From: Mortierella alpina
Lineage: Eukaryota; Mortierellomycota; Mortierellomycetes; Mortierellales; Mortierellaceae
Assembly (NCBI GenBank): GCA_029449245.1
Contig: JANATF010000010.1
Location: 806,001-870,000, forward strand
Length of the DNA stretch: 64,000 nucleotides
Reading direction: 5' to 3'
The position numbers and the translations under genes were made by a program. Below the pieces are notes generated by a model. It ran no database searches. It was not told the DNA's origin and saw only the letters and a list, made by a program, of their open reading frames with translations. Numbering within the stretch: position 1 is the first letter of the stretch; every line of letters starts with the position of its first letter. This document shows, piece after piece, positions 11,879-23,700 of this stretch.

Positions 11879-12813
11879 TTATTTCTGTCCGCCCAGCAGC
11901 GCGCTGACAGGCGCGCTGACAGCCAGACCGGCACTGAACCCAAGCACAATCAAGGACCCGTAAACCATCAAGCTCCTCTGCCATCCATGGTCCTTGGATT
12001 GCACGCCAACAGAGGTTTTCGTGGTTGGCTTCGCAGATAGGGATCGGGCGGCGGGTGCCCATTCAGCACCCATGAGCTCATGTCTCATTCCCGGCAGTCC
12101 ATCCAAACTCTTTGTGTTGGCCATGGCCCAGAACTGAGCAAGCTCCTCCTGGGATCTCTTTCCCCAGAACCTCATCAACGTCGGACGCTCGCCCTCGAAC
12201 TTGTAATAAGGCACAGCCCAACCGCAGCTAGTGCCGACCTTATGGATATCGGCAACGACAATGCCTCGAATCTGAGATGCGCCCTCCAGCTCATACTGCT
12301 CCTCCGTCGACCCTTCTGTAGACGTCGCATGGCGATGGAAGTGGGCTTGAAACAGGGCTTTGTACTCGGGGGTGTCCACGGGCGCATAATGGCCCCGGCC
12401 AAAGAGACGAAGAATGCGAGGAGCCCCCTCAAAGGCCATAAACAAAAAAGTGATTCGACCATTCTCCTGCAGGTGGCAGAGTGTCTCGATGCCTGATCCT
12501 AATGACATGCATACATGCATGCAAGGATAGACGTGAAGAAGATTGTAGGGCTCATCAGACACCTTGTGGGTTTCAAAGGAGTGAGGCGTTCTATCTATCA
12601 TAAAGCCATACGCAACGCGTCCAAACAGCCCCTACCTGTTAAATCGAGATACGCGACGCGGTTGGGCCCCAGAATACGAAAGCTGTCGTATCCCTTGGGC
12701 GAGGTGTTCACAGTGCCGTCAGCTACCAAGGGAGCCGTGGCCACAAAAAACAGCTTTTGCTTGCGAATCCAGGCAGCGAGGTCATTGGGTATCTCATCGT
12801 AAAACTTTCCCAT
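11879..12813 (-). CDS. PNPOx-like flavin-binding split-barrel protein with a C-terminal membrane segment (copy A)
   Basis: Two exons, 12636..12813 and 11879..12498 (265 residues), joined in phase 1 to give LTGSGIET. The N-terminal half has the split-barrel features of the pyridoxamine 5'-phosphate oxidase-related family: FFVATAPL, NTSPKGYDSFRILGPN and then NGRITFLFMAFEG. The middle carries KVGTSCGWAVPYY, and a conserved block LDGLPGMRHELMG precedes the tail. The last about 30 residues are hydrophobic (SLMVYGSLIVLGFSAGLAV), suggesting a tail-anchored form. The paralogue B lies 196 bp upstream on the same strand with the intron at the same place. Family members bind FMN or related cofactors; the substrate is unknown and true PNP oxidase activity is not claimed. 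Confidence 0.85.
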
Positions 12814-12957
12814 GGTGTATCAGTTCAGCGTATAAGGAACAATGGAACAAAAGAGTAGAAGGCTATGTGGGGAGTGCTGTGTAGAGGGGGGGGTAGTTGT
12901 AAAATGGTCAGAGGAGAGAGAGTGAGAGAGAGATGAAAGAAGGTGCGAAAGCTGCGC

Positions 12958-12964
12958 TTTTATA
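12958..12964 (-). promoter_or_regulatory. TATA box-like element of PNPOx-like gene A
   Basis: The minus strand reads TATAAAA, about 145 bp upstream of the start codon of gene A and just beyond the stop of gene B. This supports separate transcription of the two tandem copies. Confidence 0.5.
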
Positions 12965-13009
12965 CTTGCTTGGTGCTAGTGTATCCTGCCCCTAAAGGGT
13001 AACGCCCAC

Positions 13010-13830
13010 TCAAACAAAGTTGCTCAAGGCAAACGATGTCAGTGCTGCGCCGACACCGACGCCAACTGCAACCAAGGACACGTTTGTCAATCCTGATCCA
13101 AGCTCCCACCAGCCCTTCTCTTGTCTTACAACGTTTTGAGGGCCGCTGCTCCACTCAGATCCCATCCGCGGGTGTCTCATTCCAGGCAGCCCGTCCAACG
13201 AGTACGTGTTCTTCTTCACCCAGTATTCAGCAACCTGTTCCTCGGTCTTCTTGTTCCAGTAGTTCTTCTGTGTTGGCCGGGCTCCCTTGTAGTCGTAAAA
13301 TGGTACGCCAAAACCACAGCTGGTGCCGACTTTGTAGACATCCACCATGATCAAGGCACGCTTGCCTGTGGCGTCAAAGAGATCGCTGTTCTCCGCTGTG
13401 TAGTTTGCGTTGAAAAGAGTGTCGAATTCAGCTGTGCCAACAGGTATGACTCGGGCTAACCCAAAGAGCCGCATGATCCGAGGTCCTCCCTCAAAGGCGC
13501 AGAACATAATGGTGATGCGGCCATTCTCTTTGACATGGCTCTGAGTTTCGATTCCTGAACCTAATCGAGGCAAGGACAATGCAACTTTGTTAGAAGGACT
13601 GCTCAAAGGGGTCTAGCATGGTCCTTGGTGTGTACCAGCGCGGATCCCGTACCTGTCATTTCCAGATAGCAGACAGAGTTGGGCCCTATTACTCTGAAGC
13701 AGTCGTATCCTTTTGGCGAAACATTGACCTTGCCGTTGGCATCGAGAGGCGCCGAGGCGACAAAGATAACCTTTTGTTTTTTGATCCACTCGGCATGGTT
13801 TTCGCTAATCTCCTCGTAGAATTCGCCCAT
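13010..13830 (-). CDS. PNPOx-like flavin-binding split-barrel protein with a C-terminal membrane segment (copy B)
   Basis: Two exons, 13653..13830 and 13010..13560 (242 residues). The phase-1 join gives MTGSGIETQSH, exactly where copy A is split. Shared blocks with copy A are VSPKGYDCFRVIGPN, NGRITIMFCAFEG, KVGTSCGFGVPFYDYKG and LDGLPGMRHPRMGSEW. The C-terminus (NVSLVAVGVGVGAALTSFAL) is hydrophobic, a possible membrane anchor. It is about 23 residues shorter than A, mainly between the GMRH block and the tail. The two genes are clearly a tandem duplication that has diverged. Cofactor and substrate are not determinable here. Confidence 0.85.
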
Positions 13831-14051
13831 AGTGTTATTGTAGTGCAGTGAGTGCTTGTAAGTGTAGGAGGTGTGTGAGGTGTGTAGGGTATATTGTTGT
13901 CAATTGGTAGGCAATGTAGGAGACAAGAGAGTGATGAAGAGAGGGAGGAAGATCATGATGTTCGATCTTTATGCATTTTTTCCCACCCTGGGAGGCGAAG
14001 TGGTTAAAGTCAGATAAGGTTTGCGCAACGACTCATTTTTGTCGAGCGCCT

Positions 14052-17000
14052 TTATTTTTGGCTGTTATCTACTTCCAATGTGCGCAGCTCTCTCAAAAAG
14101 GCTTTGACGACTCGCTTACCAGAGTTCAGGTTCTGGAGACGAATTCTCTCATTGTTCAAGTGGGCCTGGTCCGAGGACTATAAATAGAACGAAGAAAAGG
14201 TAAGTTACTACTCTGCCACAGTGTGAAAGCTCAGACTCAAAAGCAGCGAACAAAGTTCTCATACCTGACCCATGGGAATATGGACTGCCGCGGCTTTCAG
14301 GCGCTTCTCGAGCCACCGGATGGCGGGAACAGATCCACCCTCGCGGATAAATAGCGGCTTCTGGCCCCATTCTTGTTCAATAGCAGACTCTGCTGCCTTG
14401 AAGAAGCGGTCTTCCGTATCGCCCAACCACCAGTCCGCGACCACCTTAATATCGATCTATAAAGTCCAGCATGAACGATAAATCCAAATGAGTATAAATA
14501 GTTTGAGTAACATGTGCAATAGATATCGATCAAAAGGCGAATAGAATATCGGCACAAACCTCAATCTCATTCTCCGTGTCTAGTAGACTGAAGACTTGTC
14601 GGACATGTTCCTCGAACGACTTTGTGATGTCGGTCACCTCTTGATCAGGCACAATGCGCATGCTCACAGACGCCTTGGCAGATCGTGGGATGACGGTCCT
14701 GTTCTTAGGGCCAGACACATCGACCTGATGAATGGTCAATGAGGGATTACGCCAACGCGCCATCAGTTTTTGTTTGAGTTCTTCCTTGGTCACTCCCGTG
14801 GCAAGTGGATCCCAGTGTCGCTGGCCTGCGGGGTTGTTGAACATGTCTTCCACAATAGGGTCGTACAGCGCGTCCTCGTGGGACGTCAATGGGCGAATGC
14901 AGTCGTAGAATCCTAGTGTTGGAATACAGAAGGTTAGTCAACCATTCACGCCTCAAGCACAATGCAATCACTATTATCAGTCAACTTACCTGGAATTTTC
15001 GCGGTTCTGTCGGGATTCACAAGTTCGGATAGCACTTTGACCATGTCGATCAAAGGCTCCGAAACAGCACCTCCATCCACGCCCGAGTGCAAATCCACGT
15101 TCTTGCTGTTAATTGTCAAAGTGGAGTGAATGACTCCTCGGAGACCATACGTCAAACAAGGAATATCTTCACCTAGCCAGTATGAGTTACTAAGTCGATA
15201 GAAGGGGTGGGGGTCAGTATTACCGCTGGTTTGGGGTCGGGTGCGATACAGCATATACAGAGTCCATGAGCTGAAAGTCTCACCTCAGCAAGATGACATC
15301 GGCTTCCTCAAACAGTTTTATGTTCTGCTCCACAGCTTGAAAAAATCCAACACTTCCGTTCTCCTCTTCGCCTTCGATTAAAAATTTGACGTTTACGTCC
15401 AGCTGCTGCTCCTCTTGCAGCTCACTTGCTGCAAAGATGCAGGCCAAGATAGGCCCTTTGTTGTCTGACGCTCCTCTTCCATACAAATAACCATCCTTTC
15501 CTAAGAGGCACAAAGCAATGGCGCAACAGTTCGGCATAAGAACAATGTTCGTTTTAAGAGTTGGGCAGCTCAAAATCATTATCGTACCTGTCAGCTTAAA
15601 GGGTGGATGGTCCCATTTCTTGATGTCCGCCGCAATCACGTCATAGTGACCGTAGAACAGTACGTTCAAGGGGCGGCCTTGCTCTTCAGCCTTGGTCGAG
15701 CGAGCGCTGAACTGACCATAGACGAGAGGATTGTGGCCAGGAGCACCAGGAATGAGACGCGCTTCCGCCCCAAGTTGCTGGAAAACAGCCTTCAGAAACT
15801 TTGCTCCCCGGCGGCACTCTTCCAGTTGGGATGGCACTCCAGAAACGGTGGGCATCGCGATCCATTTCTCTAGCGCATAGAGCATGACATCTACTCGTAT
15901 TTCATGTTAAGTGAGGCAAATGCGGTTGTCAGTCGAGCTGGACATGAACTATATTGTGTCGAGAATTTGAGGTTTACCTTCAGCTGCGGAATCCACGGTC
16001 TCGGTCTGGCTGCTGCTTTTGCCGATACCCCACAGCTATGTTTAAGGACAGATGGTTAGAAAAACATATGATAAATAACGTTTAGACAATACACGACGGA
16101 TGCGTCTCGTTACCTTTATAAGTTTGTCACTGCCTCCACTAATGAGATAGTCGCGAGTGCTTGTCAAGGAGAGAACACTTCCGCTATGATTGCGCCAGGT
16201 TTGTAGAGGTTCAAAGCTGCGGTTCCATTGCTAAGGGTGTATAGGGGAGGAAGATGTCAGCCATGATCTCTCAAAACAGACTAAGATTATTTTAATTCGA
16301 GTAATGCAATGCTGCATGTATGCATGCTTTTGTATCTGAAGTCAGCGATCACACCATACAATACCTTCACGACGCCATCTGCAGATGCACTGTAAACTTG
16401 GGACCCTCGTACAACAAGGGCTAGGACATCATCCTGAAAAAGCAAGCCATACCACTGTTAGCACAAGACACTTCTCTCGAAGGTGCATGAGTGCCAGCAA
16501 AGCACATTGCTCACCTCATGTGCGATCAGCGATCGGATTAGTTGGAACGTCTCGAGATCAAAGATCTAGTTTAACCAGATAACACACCATATCAGCATTG
16601 GCTTCCCATCACTAGCACTGCCTTGCCGTGGTCCAAGACGCATCAGACGTACCTTGATGTTTCCTCCTTGTGATCCACAGAACAAGAAGCCGTCGTGAAG
16701 GGCAAGAGTCAATGTGCTGGCATCCACTCCGGCCTTCAATGTCCTCCACGGCTCAATTGCTCTACCCTTGTGAAGCTTCCATAACTATTGTACGCACAAA
16801 CGTAGTAATTGTCTCAACAACAATTTCTGATCTTAGGGCGAGGAGAAGTCCTGTTGTTCGCATGAGTCTCGTACCTTGATGTCTCCCTCACCAGATCCTG
16901 AAAACAAAATCTCGCCCTCGATGTTTGGAACCTTCCCGAGCAAAAGGCAATAGACGTATCCGAAGTGGCTGTTCTGATATATGCACGAGTCAGGAATGCT

Positions 17001-17979
17001 GTAGCGCGTCACCAACTCCTCTGGCTCCTTGTCCTTTGAGGATCCTACGAAAAAACGAGGAGTATGGCTGCGAAGAGTATGTGTGATGTTGGGCGATTGA
17101 GGAGCGTTGGCCTTGTCGTCTGAGAAATCAAACCACTGGTAGCGAGCAGAACCGAGCACATGTGTGAGTCAGTTCAATCTGCTCCAAGAAACCTATCCAT
17201 GGTGCAATAGACATCGTATGGTGCTTACTTGAATGCTCGTGTTCTGACAGCCAATGTACATGGTATTGAGTGTGTCTGAAAATACGATCGAGAAGACATC
17301 GCCAACATCTTGACTAGAATGGATGTGATAGAGACATATGAATGTCGTCGTGTCCCAGACTCTGACAGTTCCATCGCCTAAAGGAAGAAACAGAGAGAAT
17401 GTGTTTAAACAACAAGTCTAGGCCGTACTTTTCACTCTTCCTCAAGAACTTTGATTCCTACCTGAGGAGCTGAAGAGCCATTTTCCGTCTTCTCGAAGGG
17501 TCATGCAGAGAATGCTGCCGAGATGGCCCTTGAGGTTAGCCACAAGCTGGAAGTGCTCTAGATCCCATACCTATGCGCATGCACAACGATCGTTCTCTTG
17601 TCAGTGTAGGCTGCTTGTTGCTTGGCTGACAGACTCGGGATGCGTTCTTTTTTGTGAAAGCAGAGACGAAGTGGTGCTGCAGGCACACTCGAAGCTGTGA
17701 CACACAACAATCACGACATAGAAATAAAGTTTGTTTGGCGCACGCAGAGACCCAGAGGCCACTGGGACGTACATGAATATCTGACCGATGGGCACCCTGC
17801 CCACCACTGAAGAGCAGCTTTTCTGTTGCGGCCAGGGACAACACTGAGTCTTCGTCCTGCGTCAGTGTGTGGTTGCAATGAGTCTTTGGCTGGGCGGCAT
17901 GCATGGACGAACTCCGAGAAAGGCTCGCTACATGCAAATGGAGTTCAAGATGTTCGAAGTGAGTTGCGGATGTAAGCAT
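14052..17979 (-). CDS. DUG2: Dug2-like glutathione degradosome subunit: WD40 repeats plus M20 metallopeptidase
   Basis: Fifteen exons: 17773..17979, 17462..17570, 17229..17377, 16875..17135, 16653..16784, 16515..16565, 16365..16433, 16114..16230, 15978..16035, 15588..15890, 15284..15500, 14990..15189, 14560..14912, 14265..14456 and 14052..14177 (847 residues). All joins keep frame. Residues to about 375 form WD40 blades (GDGTVRVWD, GDIKLWKLH, SGGSDKLIKLWGI). The rest is an M20 peptidase with metal and catalytic motifs GHYDVI, DGYLYGRGASDNKG and EGEEENGS, and a late histidine in QSSDQAHLNNERI. This two-part layout is diagnostic of Dug2, which with Dug3 splits gamma-glutamyl bonds of glutathione in the cytosol. 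The 5' end is uncertain: the Met at 17979 reads straight into the first blade, but an exon from ATG 18183 spliced to an acceptor just upstream of the TLTQDEDSV block is also possible. Confidence 0.9.
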
Positions 17980-18759
17980 CTTGCAGGCGTGGCTACTGGC
18001 TTGAAAGTAATGCAGTGCACTGTAGGGATGTGGTCATACAGGTATCTTGCCGGTTGGTCATGACAGGAAGGGATTAAATCTGTGCGGGAGAAATGAAGAA
18101 TGCGGTCTTTTTCGAACGAGCCGAAAGAGAGGATAAGACACCTCACTGCCTGAAAGTGAAACGGGTTCATCTTCAGCCACCATGCAACAACGCGACGACC
18201 GTATCCGTATCCTGCATCTGCGTACTCGCCTGCAGCTGCAGCTGCTCTGCGCGAGCGAACTGCACATGAGAGCCAGCGCGTCTAGCAGCTTGTGCACACA
18301 CCTCGATCTGTGTGCGCAGAATGTCCCCCGTGGGAGGACAAGGTCAAGTCAAAAGGCGCCTTTGCTCAGGGCTGGTGTCCATCTGGGGAGAAGCGAGCCA
18401 AAGGACGAGGCTGAGACGAAGGTCTGCAGGCTCTGCCATGCATGGACAATCGAGGCGCAGAGCAGGGGGGATCCCTCTACGTCTACGCAGGTGGTGTTGG
18501 TGGGAGCCAGAGAAGCACAGTAGGGCACGGTCGACTGTGCGATCTGCGCGTTGATGGGGGCTTGGGCGGGCGTTTGTCAAGTCCACGGTGGCCCATAAAA
18601 CGTTGCGACTTTGTCTGCCTTTTCGATTCCATTCTTTCCACCTGCACTGCTCCTCGCCATCAATTGGGTCATTCGATCAAGATCGCTCCCCATTGCTCCA
18701 CAGCCTGTTCCCAGTCGCAATCCACACTCTCCACTCTTGAAAGCACTCACCACTTCAAC
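17980..18759. other. Divergent promoter region between DUG2 and hexokinase
   Basis: It may contain a first DUG2 coding exon near 18120..18183 (minus). On the plus strand a CATAAAA sits near 18593..18599, about 165 bp before the hexokinase start, followed by a C/T-rich leader. Confidence 0.45.
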
Positions 18760-20481
18760 ATGTCAGCGTTGTCACATGCACAGCTGGAGGTCACCGCGCG
18801 CCTCACCAAGGCATTCGCGTTTCCCATCTCTGCGTACGACGCATTAGTCGAGCAGTTCATCAGGGAGCTTAAAGAGGGTCTCTCGCAAGAGAATGCAATG
18901 GTACAACGAGCTCGCAATGCAACATTCCGCACATTCACTTTTGACTCTGTTATCAAGGTTTGAAAGCGCACCCTGACTCTGACTAAGCCGACCTGTGTTA
19001 TCTGCAGCCCATGATTCCCACGTTCGTGTACGAGCTTCCGAGCGGCGACGAGACCGGTGTCATTCTCTCTCTTGATCTGGGTAAGCATAGAGGATCGGCA
19101 CGACGCTGCCTTGCATGATGCAGGATGTCAGAGGCACAGGAAAACGAACTGACTGACCTTGCTATTTTATTAATTATAGGCGGAACAAACCTTCGGGTCT
19201 GCAGAACGACTCTTTCGGGCAAGGGCGAGTTTGCCATCATCCACAAGAAGTGGACCATCTCGGACGCTCTTAAGAAGGGCCCAGGCAAGGATCTTTTTGC
19301 CTGGATCGCCGACCGCATCGAGGAGTTTCTGGACATTCAGTGCAAGGACGAGCGAGCCCAGGGCAATTATCCTCTTGGAATGACCTTTTCGTTTCCTTGT
19401 GAGCAACTCGATATCAACGTCGGCAAACTTCTAAACTGGACCAAAGGTAACGGATATTAGACAACCAGATGAGGTCGCTAGGTCAGTAGAGATTTGTTGA
19501 CGCACTCCACACTCACCATCGCTAAAAATACATGATTTGTCTTGCGCAACAGGATTTCGCGGTACTGACGTTATAGGACAGGATGTGGTCAAGATTCTTC
19601 AGGATCAGATCGATAGTAGAAAACTAAACATCACGGTCAATGCGCTGATCAACGACACTGTGGGAACACTCTTGGCTACTACTTACAAGCATCCTGGCTG
19701 CGAGATCGGTATCATTTTCGGCACAGGGACCAACTGCGCATATCTCGAGAACCAGTCCGAGATCACAAAGATCAAGCCTGGTGCCGCCAACTACACGTCG
19801 CCAACGAACATGCAGTTAATCAACACGGAGTGGGGCGCATTCGGAAATAGTAGTGGTGCCCTCCCTGCCAACGAATACGACGTTCGTTTGGATGCCAGGA
19901 GTAGCCAACCGGGTAAGCAGCTCTATGAGAAGATGGTCTCGGGTCTTTACATTTCGGAGCTGGCCCGTTCCGTCTTCCATGATTTGGCACTGAACGGAGA
20001 GCTGTTTGTGGACGAATCCGGAAAGGGAGTCAAGACAAACCAAGACCTGGGCGACTTGGCTATCAAAGAAAAGTTTGATGGCGCCATGATGGGGGCTCTG
20101 GAGGGCGACGAGACTGCGGACCTCGAGGCTATCGAGCAGCACTTTAGAACTAGCTACAACCTGAAAACATCGCAGAGCGATCGCGAGACCATCAAGTACA
20201 TCTGCCAGCTGATCTCGTCCAGAGCCGCCCGTCTATCTGCCGTCGGAATCGCGGCCCTGATCAAGAAGCGCGAGCTCTTGAGCAAGCCCAACCAGGTGAT
20301 TGTTGGAATCGACGGAAGTCTGTTCAACAAGTACCCCCATTTCAGGAAGCATCTCGAGGGTGCGTTGAACGAGATCTTTGACGCCGCCACTGTCAAGGCG
20401 AAGATCTCGCTGATCAACGCTGAGGACGGCAGTGGAGTGGGCGGAGCAATTGCAGCCTATCTTGCCTGCAAGCAAAAGTAG
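18760..20481 (+). CDS. Hexokinase
   Basis: Four exons: 18760..18957, 19008..19080, 19180..19446 and 19553..20481 (488 residues). Introns are 50-106 bp and all joins keep frame. The enzyme phosphorylates hexoses with ATP at the start of glycolysis. Visible motifs are the phosphate-1 loop in LSLDLGGTNLRVC, the sugar-binding block MTFSFPCEQ with LNWTKGF, the catalytic aspartate in NALINDTVGTLL, and the second ATP loop IIFGTGTNCAYLE. The block NTEWGAFGN provides further sugar contacts. The C-terminus has the expected GSGVGGAIAAYLA. The length equals a single-domain fungal hexokinase of about 50 kDa. It is not classed as glucokinase or as a regulatory paralogue. Confidence 0.96.
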
Positions 20482-20754
20482 AGAGAGAGAGAGAGACGCA
20501 TACGTAATAGAAAATGTGTGATAGCAAATGCTTCGATATTTTTCGCTCTCTTTGTTGCCTTCTCGTGGCGGGCACTCTTTCCCACACACACGCTTTCAAT
20601 CATAATCCGTCCACCAACCCATTGACAACTCATCAAGGGTATCCTGCGCCTGGACACTTGTATTTTCTGGATCCCTTAGAACCAAAACACTCTCAAGTCT
20701 TTCTTTTCAGGGTGGGCCGCAAATCCTTGGACAACAGCGCAGCAAGGACCCAAC

Positions 20755-23700
20755 ATGGCTGATTCGACTGCTCAGCCAGATTTCTTTCTCCATCTGGATC
20801 TAGCAGGAGCCGAGATGGAACCACCAGCACCTAGCGACGGCGATGCCTTTCTCGACTTTTCAGGAGCGACACATCAACAGGACCACTCTTCTCTTGGAGC
20901 TGTGCCTCAGCACATGTCCGCATCTGAGCCGAGCTCAAGCTCGTGGCAAGCCGAGGGAATCAAAGCCACGCTTGACGCCTCAGGCTCGGGAGGAGAGGCG
21001 TCTATCACGAACGCATCAGCAGGAGCCTTTGATGGTCTGATGGAGACTCAGGTGCCGCTGGAGGCGAACAATATGCATTGGAACGACAGCCATGCAGTGT
21101 ACGGGTCGCTTATGGATATGGAACTCAGCAAGCTCTCGCCACCCGAGCAGGTCTCTGGTTGCATTACACCAGACCTCATCTTTCCGACAAACGTCATCCA
21201 AAACAACGTCTCAACCGCCGAGAACAAAATAGTCGAGTCCCCAGCCATGGCATTAGATGGACCAGCCCCGATATCGGCCATTCCTGCACCAGATACACCT
21301 GCTATCAGCGCGACATTGTCGTCACAACCGGCTTCCGAGCCGAGTCTCATCACGACAAGCGCCCCTGTTGTAACCGCGACTGCATTGCCCAAGGACGTAC
21401 GGAGAAGCAGCCGGACAAAGCGACAATCCACTCTGGCAGCACAGAGCGAGGACTATATCCAAGCCATGATCGCACCTGCGTCCACCCCCTTCGTACCCGT
21501 TGAACGCGTTACCCGTTCAAAGAAGGTCTACTGTTATTGTCAGAAGCCTGATGATGGCGAGGTGATGATCCAGTGTGATAACTGCCGTCAGTGGTAAGTG
21601 ATGCTTACCGGCTCGTGTGGATTGCGCTTCCATGGCGTCTGCGTTTGATACACAATGCCTAACCTTTGATTATATATAGGTTTCACGGAGCATGTGTCGA
21701 TATCACGGACGAAATGGCCCAAATAATGGAGCTGAAGAGCGAAAAGTTCTTTTGCGACCCCTGCACAGACAAGCTGAAAGGTAAGGCGTTGCTCATGAAA
21801 CGAATTAACTGCTTTTCAGGATCGAGAGCTTTGTGCTCGCGCTCCTGGACACAATTCTCTTTTTCGGTATACATAAAATATAATGTTCTTCGAAGATGGC
21901 CCTTTTTCATCTCTGTCTACCTTCCCTGCTCGCATGCTTCATGGATTTTTAAAGAGCCGTACCGTCCTTGCATTACATTCCTATTCTTTTCTTTGTTTCA
22001 AGCATGGTGCTTCTTATTGGATGCTTCTGGTTGTCTGCGCGTCGTATGAGTGCTCACTAAACTGAAGCATATTCATGACGTACAGTCCATCCTGCGTCAT
22101 TGGAAACGATAATTGAATTCTAGTCGTTTATTGATGCACCTCGGGACACCCTCGTCAAAACTCTACACACCCACACCAATTTACCTTGTTCAAAGACCAT
22201 TGATTCTTGAGGGCGTGGAACTGTGTCAAACACAACGATATTTCGTCCTAAGCCTTGACGATGCCAGATATTGATGCCCATCCTTTCTTCCTTTCTTCCT
22301 TATCTTCACTATATATTTGCTGCTTCGCGTCCGTCCTCGCAACATCTTGTAAATTTGACATTTTTGGCCGCTTCTTTTCAGCCAGATCGAAGGGCCCGCA
22401 CGGAGCCAAGGGAATGAAGATAATCGCGTTATCGGTAAGAGACACAAGAAATAGAAAATCAAACAGCGAAGAAGCGTGTAGAGTGACAGTGTTCTAATAT
22501 CGGATATTATCATCTCATCTAGGATGCAAGAGATTGTGCGTTACCAACGTGTCTGAACGAGGCAAGAGCCGCGAGTGATTACTGCAGCGAGGAGTGCTCT
22601 ATTAAAGGAATTGAGTTGGAGGCGTCACAGGCTGTCAGGAACCGTGACCATGCACCACCTGCAATAGCAATTCCAACCGCAAAGGTGTTGGCCGCAGCTT
22701 CATCCAAGAAACTATCGTCGCCCGTGCAGCCGAAGTCGCCAGTTTCGCCGAAACCCGAACAAGATCCCGTCCGATCCACAGCACTCAAGGGTCTCGCTGA
22801 CAGTTTGATGGTTGCGTTCGAGTCCAAGACAGAGCAAAAGGAGGCGGATACAGAGCAGGCGGGTCAGCTGGCTACTGCGATCGAAAAGGAGCTTTATATG
22901 TTTACAGCAACTCCAGGACAGGCGGGTTGTGGGAAGGATTACAAAGCCAAGTATCGATCCTTGTTTTTCAACCTCAAAGATAAAAACAACGAGAGTCTGC
23001 GTGCTCGCGTGCTGTCTGGGGAACTGGAGCCACAAGAGCTGGTGCGTCTCACGCCGGAGGAGCTAGCAAATCCTGAGCTCCAGAGCATTGCAGAAGAGGT
23101 GCGGAAGCGAAGCATTCACGACTCTGTGCTGACGGTTGAGGAGGAGCCATTCATCAAGAAGACACATAAGGGCGACGTGAGCTTTGTTCCAAGGATGTCT
23201 ATGCTCAGCAATGCGGCGGTTGCGGCAGACGCGGAGAGCAATGGCAATGCCGACAACGATACCAGCAAAGCGAGCGATGACGGCGAGTCGGGGGCTGGAG
23301 GAGACCAGGCCGGGGATAGTCCCGCGAGCAAAGGCGCCGAGGATCAACAGCAAAGCTCCAACAAGAGTACACCTTCAGGATCGCCAACAACACTGGCCTT
23401 GGACAAGCTGTTGGCCAGAATCCAGACCAATAAACGCTCGGGCGAGGAGGTGCTGAACGACGCGCTTGCAAGTGAGAAGCGTCAGAAACGGATTGAAAGT
23501 AAGACGGATTCGTCGTCCTCCACATACCTTCCACGAGAGCCCTCGCCGTACTCACCATCGCCCTCGCCGGCCGGATCGCCGCTCCTGCAGTCGACCACAC
23601 CCTCGGACTCGCCTCCACCATTCATGCTCGAGGACATTAAGCGGGATTTGGAGCGGAAGAAGGCGTCCGCTTCGGGCTCGCAGGCACTTCCAGTTTGGCA

